Shown here one piece after another: positions 57,196-64,000 of a stretch of 64,000 nucleotides of DNA (position 1 is the stretch's first letter; each line of letters begins with the position of its first letter). Origin of the DNA: Podarcis raffonei. Its lineage: Eukaryota; Chordata; Lepidosauria; Squamata; Lacertidae. A program made the translations under genes and the position numbers. A model generated the notes under the pieces. The model was not told the DNA's origin. It did not search any database and was given only the letters and a program-made list of their open reading frames with translations. The DNA is taken from the NCBI RefSeq assembly GCF_027172205.1, contig NC_070614.1, forward strand, positions 39,128,001 through 39,192,000. Direction: 5' to 3'.

Positions 57196-57930
57196 CAGCA
57201 GCAGATGCCATGATGGGGCTGTCTCTCTCGTGGCACAATGACATGCCACATGGCCCTTGTCCTCACTTAAAGGGATTAAATGTGGGGAATACATGATGCG
57301 CAAGATATGGATAATAATCGGACAGTCCACTAGGTGGCAGTAAGAAACAAACATTTAATAGTCACATCATTGAATCAGGGGCACAAAATTCAGAGAGGGA
57401 CATTATTAGCAGTTTTAGGCAGACCAATAATTAACTTTCTGCTCTTCAGTTGAATCAGTTAAACAGCCCAGCATAGTTTACATTTACATACCTTGAGCAT
57501 AAGAAGAAAATACTTGGTGATGAATGTATAAAGCCAACAAATGATTTAATTAAGTTGTTTTGTTCCTCTTTCAGAACCATTGAGTACAGTAGATTACCTG
57601 AGAGGAAGGAAAGGAGAGGGTTCAAATGGGAAAGAAATGGCTGAGAGGAGAGAAAGGAGGAAATGGTTCCTCTAGACTTTTCCAGTTTCCCAACTCACTC
57701 TATGAAACATTAAATGGACAGCACAGCACAGAGATGTTGAAGTACTTCTTTGGGAAAGGTGCATACAAAAATGCAAATATTAATGAATATGATGTACAAG
57801 GAGGATGCATGGCACTGCGGGAACTGGCTTGCAAACAAGTATCCATTCGGCAAAAAGATGAGGATAAATGAACACAAATGTGTGTATGAACCCTCCACCT
57901 TGGACCAAACAGGACATTGAGATGGACGTT
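57196..57930. other. Stretch downstream of the putative minus-strand gene
   Basis: No gene recognised. If the frame at 58195-58708 is a last exon, its 3' UTR would run into this stretch on the minus strand. No clear minus-strand AATAAA was found; ATTAAA-type hexamers occur near 57353 and 57545. Confidence 0.3.
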
Positions 57931-57943
57931 AAAACTGGAGGTC

Positions 57944-58178
57944 TTTGAAAAGATATAAGGATGTTAATGAACTAAGTTAGGTTTATAAGAATTAGGACTT
58001 GGAAAGCTGTTAGAAGGATATGCATGGAAATTCAACCAAGGGGAAGCGAGGAAGTCACCTAACAATGTTAATAAGTGTAATTTTAACAAGGTTATGATTT
58101 ATGTTTGTTTGTTTGTGTGTTTTGTTTGTCTATAATTTTGTGAAAATTAATAATTTTTTTGAAAAACAAGAACAACAA
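57944..58178 (+). mobile_element. 5'-truncated L1 3'-end with target duplication
   Basis: 235 bases of L1-like 3' UTR ending in AT-rich sequence ('aattttgtgaaaattaataa'), flanked by 'aaaactggaggtc' at 57931-57943 and 58179-58191. It ends only 16 bases from the stop codon of the minus-strand frame at 58195. Confidence 0.7.
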
Positions 58179-58194
58179 AAAACTGGAGGTCAAG

Positions 58195-58708
58195 TCACCA
58201 TGTTTCCAGCTCCCAGAAGGGCATGCAGTTGTCATAGTCAGAAACCACCAGAGCCCCTGGATTGGAGACAGGGATGGGGCATTGAGATGCCCCTGGAAAG
58301 CACTGGTCTGAAGCTACTAGGCAAGCTCCACAGGCTGCAGAACCTTCTCCGTTGGACGGCAGGCCGGATGGCGCATTATTACATCCCAGCAGGCACGACT
58401 CTAAGGGATCGGGACCACACAGAGACAAGGTGTTGCTTGCCGGTTCCATCTCCTCGGTGATGGGCTCGAAAAGTTCGTCTGGTCCTGACATCAGGGCGTC
58501 AAGGGAGAGCGCCCAGCAGGGGCTGGGGTCAGGAGCCACAAACGCCTCTGCTGTGCCCAAAAAGGAGCCCGGAGGAGCCCGGACTGGGGGTGGGTTGTTG
58601 GGCTTGCGAGGATTCATTTGCTGAGATGCTGCAGGGGGTGTCTTAGCCTCCTGGGAAAGGATGGAGGAGGCCAAGCGGCGAGTAGCAGCCTCAATGTCTG
58701 AGAAACTC
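58195..58708 (-). CDS. Putative last coding exon of an unidentified minus-strand gene
   Basis: On the minus strand a strong acceptor ('ttattttctcccccag', AG at 58710-58709) opens a frame of 170 codons that reads SFSDIEAATRRLASSILSQ, continues Pro/Ser-rich with an acidic stretch (FEPITEEMEP), and stops with TGA at 58197-58195. The composition is ordinary for a protein, not repeat-like. I do not recognise the family. The preceding exon would have to end with two bases of a codon, which the exon candidate at 60504-60773 does not, so at least one exon between them would be missing from my reading. A chance open frame next to a chance acceptor remains possible. Confidence 0.45.
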
Positions 58709-58881
58709 CTGGGGGAGAAAATAAAAGGCTGTGAGTTTTCTTGCAGGCTGCCATGGGTTTACCTGAAGCAGGGCACTATGGGATACACCCAGTGCCTTTT
58801 TATTATTAAAACAATTTTTTTTAGGGATACTCTCATTTTCCTGCTCATATTGAAATATTCCCCCTCAATGAGGCCAAACTT

Positions 58882-59220
58882 AAAGGTAAAGGACCCCTGA
58901 CATTTAAGTCCAGTCGCGAACAACTCTGGGGTTGCGGCACTCCTCTCGCTTTACTGGCCAAGGGAGCCAACATTTGTCTGCAGACAGTTTTTCCAGGTCA
59001 TATGGCCAGCATGACTAAGCCGCTTCTGGCGAAACCAGAGCAGCGCACAGAAACACCATTCACCTTCCCGCCGGAGCAGTACCTATTTATGTACTTGCAC
59101 TTTGACGTGCTTTTGAACTGCTAGGTTGGCAGGAGCAGGGACTGAGCAACGGGAGCTCACCCCATTGCGGGGATTCAAACCACTGACCTTCTGATCGGCA
59201 AGCCCAAGGCTCAGTGGTTA
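58882..59220 (-). mobile_element. tRNA-derived SINE (ACASINE2-like), inverted
   Basis: The plus strand starts 'aaaggtaaaggacccctgac' (inverted 3' end) and ends 'gcccaaggctcagtggtta' (inverted head). Near full length, with one divergent block near 58968-58995. It lies in the putative intron of the minus-strand gene. Confidence 0.88.
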
Positions 59221-59334
59221 TGTTTAGGGGTATGCATACGCCTGCACGCCCCCAGGAAAAAAGCACTGGGTACATCAGAGTTTCTCACCATACCTTATAG
59301 CACAGTTTGTAAGCATGCCTCTATATCAGGGATC

Positions 59335-59335
<1 letters not shown>

Positions 59336-59376
<41 letters not shown>
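59336..59376. repeat. Trinucleotide microsatellite (TTA)n
   Basis: About 13 uninterrupted TTA units. Confidence 0.95.
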
Positions 59377-59377
<1 letters not shown>

Positions 59378-59379
59378 TA

Positions 59380-60193
59380 TTCCTAGAATCATGGAGTTGA
59401 AAGGGGCTTTCCTTCCTAAAAAAAAGCTCAACAACAACTTTGACCTGAACCCCAAAAAATGGGGTAGATCCCTGCCAGTTTTTAACTCTGAGTAGATTGC
59501 AGTCTCTTGGGAGTTGGCCACCCCTGATCTAGTCCAACCCTTGGCATTATCAGCTCCATGCTTTAACTAACTGACCAAGCCAGTGCTTATCACCCAAAAG
59601 ATCTCATATTTTCCCACAACAGTCCTCTGAATCTGCTTATAGGCACCGGTTTGGCATTTTGTGGTGGGAGAACAGAGCCATTGTCAGAGAGAGGTAGGCA
59701 ACGCCAGGCATTTGCCAGGCATTTGCCAAGGCCCCCATCACTGTTGTCCTCCTTTTCCCCAAGCCTCCAGGCTCTGCTCCTTCCCCCCACCCCCCGTGCT
59801 GTGCTAGCACTGCCTGTTCCCCTGCTCTCTGAGCATGCGGGAAGTGACAGAGAAGACAGAGCGGAATCCTTCACTTGCCCTCTGGGTGGTTATATGTATT
59901 GAGCCCTGAGGGGGAGGGCAAGTCAACGGGCAGAAGGAACATCAGCAAGGAGGAGATGGACCACTCAGGGCATCTTGCCCAAGACTCCTCTTCCCTTCTC
60001 CCAAATAAACTCTAGAGTCAGAAGCATGGGGGTGGGGGTGGGGTGGGGTGGGGAGAACATGGATGGTAGCTGTTGAGTTCAGAAGCAGCAATGCTTCTGA
60101 ATATCTGTGGCTGGAAACCATGGGAGGGGAGAGTGTTTTTGTGCTCCAGTGCTGCTCACAGGCTTCCCACAGGCCTCTGGTTGGCCACGAATA
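59380..60193. other. Stretch with a CR1-tail trace, no gene seen
   Basis: An inverted CR1 tail trace lies near 59388-59420 ('agaatcatggagttgaaagg'). G-runs occur at about 60027-60052. No supported exon, although a missing exon of the putative minus-strand gene could lie here. Confidence 0.35.
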
Positions 60194-60435
60194 CAGTGGT
60201 ACCTCGGGTTACCTACGCTTCAGGTTACATACGCTTCAGGTTACAGACTCCGCTAACCCAGAAATAGTGCTTCAGGTTAAGAACTTTGCTTCAGGATGAG
60301 AACAGAAATCGGGCTCTGGCGGCACGGCAGCAGCAGGAGGCCCCATTAGCTAAAGTGGTGCTTCAGGTTAAGAACAGTTTCAGGTTAAGTATGGACCTCC
60401 GGAACGAATTAAGTACTTAACCTGAGGTACCACTG
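60194..60435. mobile_element. Tigger-like MITE, 'gcttcaggtta' subfamily
   Basis: Ends 'cagtggtacctcgggtt' and 'cctgaggtaccactg' with TA flanks. Carries the same tandem 'cttcaggttac' duplication near the left end as 25584-25824. It ends 68 bases from the putative donor at 60503. Confidence 0.88.
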
Positions 60436-60502
60436 TAGTGAGAACAGCATGGGCCACTGGCCTGCTCCATCAGGGCTCCTCTTATGTCCTTCGGACCTCC
60501 TA

Positions 60503-60773
<271 letters not shown>

Positions 60774-62116
60774 CTGCGAAGGAAGCTTTGATTGGGCCTG
60801 GAGAGGTGGGAGAAGAAAGCCCCCATTAGAGGAGCGTAGTCATGGCTTATTCCCCCCCCCCAAGTAAGCTGAGTTGCAACACCCCTTGCTAAACCCATCC
60901 ATCACTGTCTCCTTCACTGCGAATCTCTGTTGTCCTTCCTTATCCCTAGTGAAATTTGAAATAGAAACGAGAGACCTCTTCCGGAAGCATTAAGTCAAGA
61001 CAGGATCACCTAAAAAGTCACTCCTTTCTCTCCCCATCTCCTCGCAATCACTAAGCTAGAAGAGCTTCATGAACTATGAACCCCAAAATTTGGGATCCCC
61101 TCCAAACCTGTGCCAAAGCTTTGCAAAGCTGTGCCCTGTGTTTTGCAGACCCCCCCAAACAGATACATCAAACTGGGATTCATAGTTAACGCTCAAAAAT
61201 GCAACATTGCTGGATCCCAAATTTCGGGGTTCAAAGCTATAAGAAAAGCCTTAAAGGTATATTCATCTCTTCCATCTCTCACACGTGAACAGCAAAACAA
61301 AGATGCAGCTGAACAGGGTTTGGCTCTACCCTGGCTAAACTGACACTGCCTTGACTTACACCAGCTTCTTGTGCATAGCATTGCTTCCTTACTTGCAATT
61401 AGCCAGCAAATGTATCGCTGGACATGTGATTTCAGATGGTACAGAATTTATCCTGGGTTCAGAGCTGTTCAGACCCCAGGTCCTTATTCAGGCTGTATCT
61501 GCACCTTAAGGACACAGGAAAGGACTAGGAACCTACTTTGGCTGAGGGTTTAAAAGTGACTGTTAATTTCTAGATTAGCAAAACACAAATGGGACCTACA
61601 ACAAAAAGTGGCGATGGAGTGCAGCGTTCAGGATGCCAACCGCTTCGTTCAGTTTCCCTCTGACCCTCACCTAACAGCCTGCCAGCATTCCTTGCCTCTG
61701 AACACACACAGTCCTCACTGGGCAATTTGGGTGGGTTCACCCCAATAGACCTTTTTCATGAAAAACAATTGCATGTCTTTAAATGTTGGGTCCCCCTAAG
61801 CCTGTTGGTAACTCTCTCTTGTGCTATTTGGGCTGCATAAGGATTTGTCCTCACATCCTGAATATTGGAAATAGAAGGAATGATACAAAATAGTCCTCAA
61901 GGGGTTTCAGACCTGACTTCAATAAATGGGTAGTGTGTTTTTTTTGGCTTGGGGTAGATTTGGTACCCACTCCCCCCCCCCAATCAAACCCCGCTTCTTG
62001 GCAGATCGAGTCTTCACACAGTTTTTGACAACATATGTACACATATGAATGGACTAAGAAGCGGTTGCCCCAATTTAAATGAAGTACCTTTCAGATCTGC
62101 TCCTAATTCCACATAC
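60774..62116. other. Putative intron or intergenic stretch
   Basis: No repeat family or exon recognised with confidence. It contains 'caaatttcggggttc' and similar words around 61080-61235 that appear twice in different forms, too weak to call. Confidence 0.3.
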
Positions 62117-62379
62117 CTGTTCTTAGATGAAGAGATCTGAGAAGCAGAGTTCCAAGTAAAGGCATCAGCGGTTGGCAATCTTCTCTCTGACTCCCTGAAT
62201 GCCTGTCTGTTTATCTGTCCTTCCATCCACCACCCCAAGACAGCTCCCAACAAACTCCTTTTGTTCCCAACTGCATCTATTTCTTCTCCCTCTTGTCCGA
62301 GGACTGCCTGCTTTGAGATTGGTACCCAGCACAGAGACTGATAAAGATGCTTAAGAACTCCACCCCTTTCCCTCTCCAC
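62117..62379 (-). other. Weak exon candidate, minus strand
   Basis: An open minus-strand frame ends at a good donor ('aagaacag|gtatgtgg', GT at 62116-62115) with plausible peptide before it (ADAFTWNSASQISSSKN). The upstream acceptor is unclear and the donor phase (two bases left) does not fit the start of 60504-60773. Low confidence. Confidence 0.25.
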
Positions 62380-62557
62380 CTCCCCCCCACCTTAAGGAAA
62401 ATCATAGCCACTACCAGGCACCAGGTTGAAATTAATCCCTGTAAGGAATTTATTGGTTGTTAGTAAAGAAAGACATATTGGTTTTTCTTTCTCTAGTTGG
62501 GGTGGGGTGGGGGCGCTAGCTCAGGCGAGACTGCAGGGAACAAGGTTTACTCAGATA

Positions 62558-63138
62558 CAGTAGTACCTTGGTTCTCAAACTTAATCCATTCTGGAAGTCT
62601 GTTCCAAAACCAAGGCGATCCAAAACCAAGGCGCGCTTTCCCATAGAAAGTAATGCAAAACGGATTCATCCGTTCCAGATTTTTAAAAACTCTTAAAACA
62701 GCAATTTAACGTGAATTTTACTATCTAATGAGACCGTTGATCCATAAAATGAAAGCAATAATCAATGTACTGTACTATAAAATAAAAAATAAGTACTGTA
62801 GATGATAAAAATAAAAAATATTTTTTCTTACCTGCACTGATGATAGTCACAGAAACAAATTAACTGAAAAAGCCTCAAAAACAAAAATGCAATATAAATA
62901 GCAAAAATAAAAGCACCAAACTTAATCTGTTCTGGAAGTCCCTTTGACTTCTGAAAGATCAAAAACCAAGACACAACTTCTGATTGGTGCAGGTGCCCCG
63001 GAAACAATAGCCAACAGCCGCATCGGACGCTCGGCTTCCAAAAAACATTCAAAAACTGGAACACTTACTTCCAGGTTTTCAGCGTTTGGGAACCAAGGCG
63101 TTTGAGTACCAAGGCATTTGAAAACCAAGGTACCACTG
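62558..63138. mobile_element. Longest Tigger-like element (581 bases)
   Basis: Ends 'cagtagtaccttggttc' and 'ccaaggtaccactg' with TA flanks. The interior shares several blocks with 31402-31864 ('ttcccatagaaagtaatgca', 'atctaatgagacc', 'ttacctgcactgatgatag'). No transposase frame. Confidence 0.82.
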
Positions 63139-63210
63139 TAACTTGGATTATATTTGCCCATACCTTGAGTTACAATGCCTTTAACATACATTGAAGAATT
63201 GTACAGTGAG

Positions 63211-63305
63211 ACTGCAGTCCTATACTGTACACACTTACCTAAGGAGTAATCCCCATCGAAAACAATGGGATTTACCTCTCAACTGACATGCATAGCATTG
63301 TGCTG
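63211..63305. repeat. Interspersed repeat fragment ('gcagtcctata' family)
   Basis: 'actgcagtcctata', 'acacttacctaaggagtaat' and 'caatgggatttac' are related to 16190-16285. Confidence 0.4.
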
Positions 63306-63471
63306 TCAAGGGCATCGCAACTCAAGGTAGATCATGAGTGCTGCTGAAGAACGTAGTTAAGAAATCTGTCAGAGGAAATGGGAAGGTTGGAAACCGTCAT
63401 CTCAGCATATACACATCCTTCCAGATTCAAGGCTGAGCGATGTCTGCAACCTTGAAGACCCCAAATCACTT

Positions 63472-63585
63472 CTGAGGCTGCGTACAAATCATATGCGTAA
63501 GTGCATTCCTACACCCCCACCCCAAGAATCCTTGGAACTGTAGTTTGTTAAGGGTGCTGGGAGCTGCAGCTCTGTTTGGGATAAG
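63472..63585. mobile_element. Palindromic MITE fragment
   Basis: 'gaatccttggaactgtagtt' and 'gtgctgggagctgcagct' are half of the palindrome family seen at 33085-33230. Confidence 0.4.
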
Positions 63586-64000
63586 CTACCATTTGTTTGC
63601 TAATTAATAATTTAATTCATAAAAATTGTATACTGCTTGATTGTTAAAAAAAAAAAAAAAAGGAATTCAAACTGGTTTACAAGAACAAATAAAAAGGGGG
63701 GAAAGGAAAAAAAAAACCCCAACCAAATAAAACAACAATCCAAACATAATTTAAGTTATCACAAAAAAACCAGTTTAATTTACCGGTACATGTCAACAGG
63801 TCTGGATAGGCTTGCCTGAACAACAATGCATATAGCAGGCATTGAAAAGAGAGCAGTGAAGGCACCTACCGATACTTGATGTCACTGGGCCATGAGAGCT
63901 GACTTAATTAACTCACTACCTGCAGCTTTGCCTCTCCCCTATCCCAGTCTCACGCCTTCTCAATCCCAACAAGCATTTTACCAAAACTTTCCCATGTGTT
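63586..64000. other. Window end, no gene seen
   Basis: A-rich runs (63643-63662 and around 63700) and otherwise unremarkable sequence up to the window edge. Confidence 0.4.

Noticed and set aside
57626-57871. 81-codon plus-strand frame
   Set aside because: No domain, no splice signals and ordinary AT-rich context; length is within chance for this region.
59590-59874. 94-codon minus-strand frame as a missing exon between the two putative exons
   Set aside because: No convincing acceptor or donor at its edges and Ser/Arg-rich low-information sequence; not enough to support.

Overview
The window reads as nuclear DNA of a squamate reptile, most likely a lizard. This is inferred from the host genes (sacsin-like giant exon, C2H2 zinc finger, replication-dependent histones with 3' stem-loops) together with the repeats: tRNA-derived SINEs of squamate type, CR1 tails, L1, non-autonomous hAT and Tigger-like DNA elements, and Ty3/gypsy and retroviral LTR fossils. 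The species cannot be fixed from the sequence alone.

Layout. 1-9522 is the last ~3170 codons of a sacsin-like chaperone gene (+), whose 5' part lies outside the window. 9.8-17.2 kb is repeat-rich and includes a run of six similar YY1-like motifs (13308-13737). 17245-18687 is the coding exon of an eleven-finger C2H2 protein (+), entered by a splice acceptor at 17228. 18.7-28.1 kb has no confident gene: an LTR with polypurine tract, a solo LTR, nested DNA transposons and one CpG-rich stretch (23.1-23.6 kb).

28.1-55.1 kb is a histone cluster: H4(+) 28345, H1(+) 34767, H3(-) 36489, H4(-) 50806, H3(+) 52158, H1(-) 53800. Each gene has a proximal promoter (TATA, with CCAAT, H1 or H4 boxes) and a 3' stem-loop with a purine-rich downstream element. 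The two H1 genes lie in inverted arms of ~1.6 kb that are nearly identical. No H2A or H2B gene is present. Between the two halves sits a Ty3/gypsy fossil (39251-48647) that was itself split by a nearly intact L1 (41327-47822) with a 17-base target duplication.

The right end (55.1-64 kb) holds SINEs and DNA elements plus open minus-strand segments with splice signals at 58195-58708 and 60504-60773 (perhaps also 62117-62379), suggesting an unidentified minus-strand gene.

The histone genes together supply linker histone and the H3/H4 tetramer for S-phase chromatin. The other genes have no evident functional link to them. All coordinates and motifs were read by eye; no alignment or database search was run.
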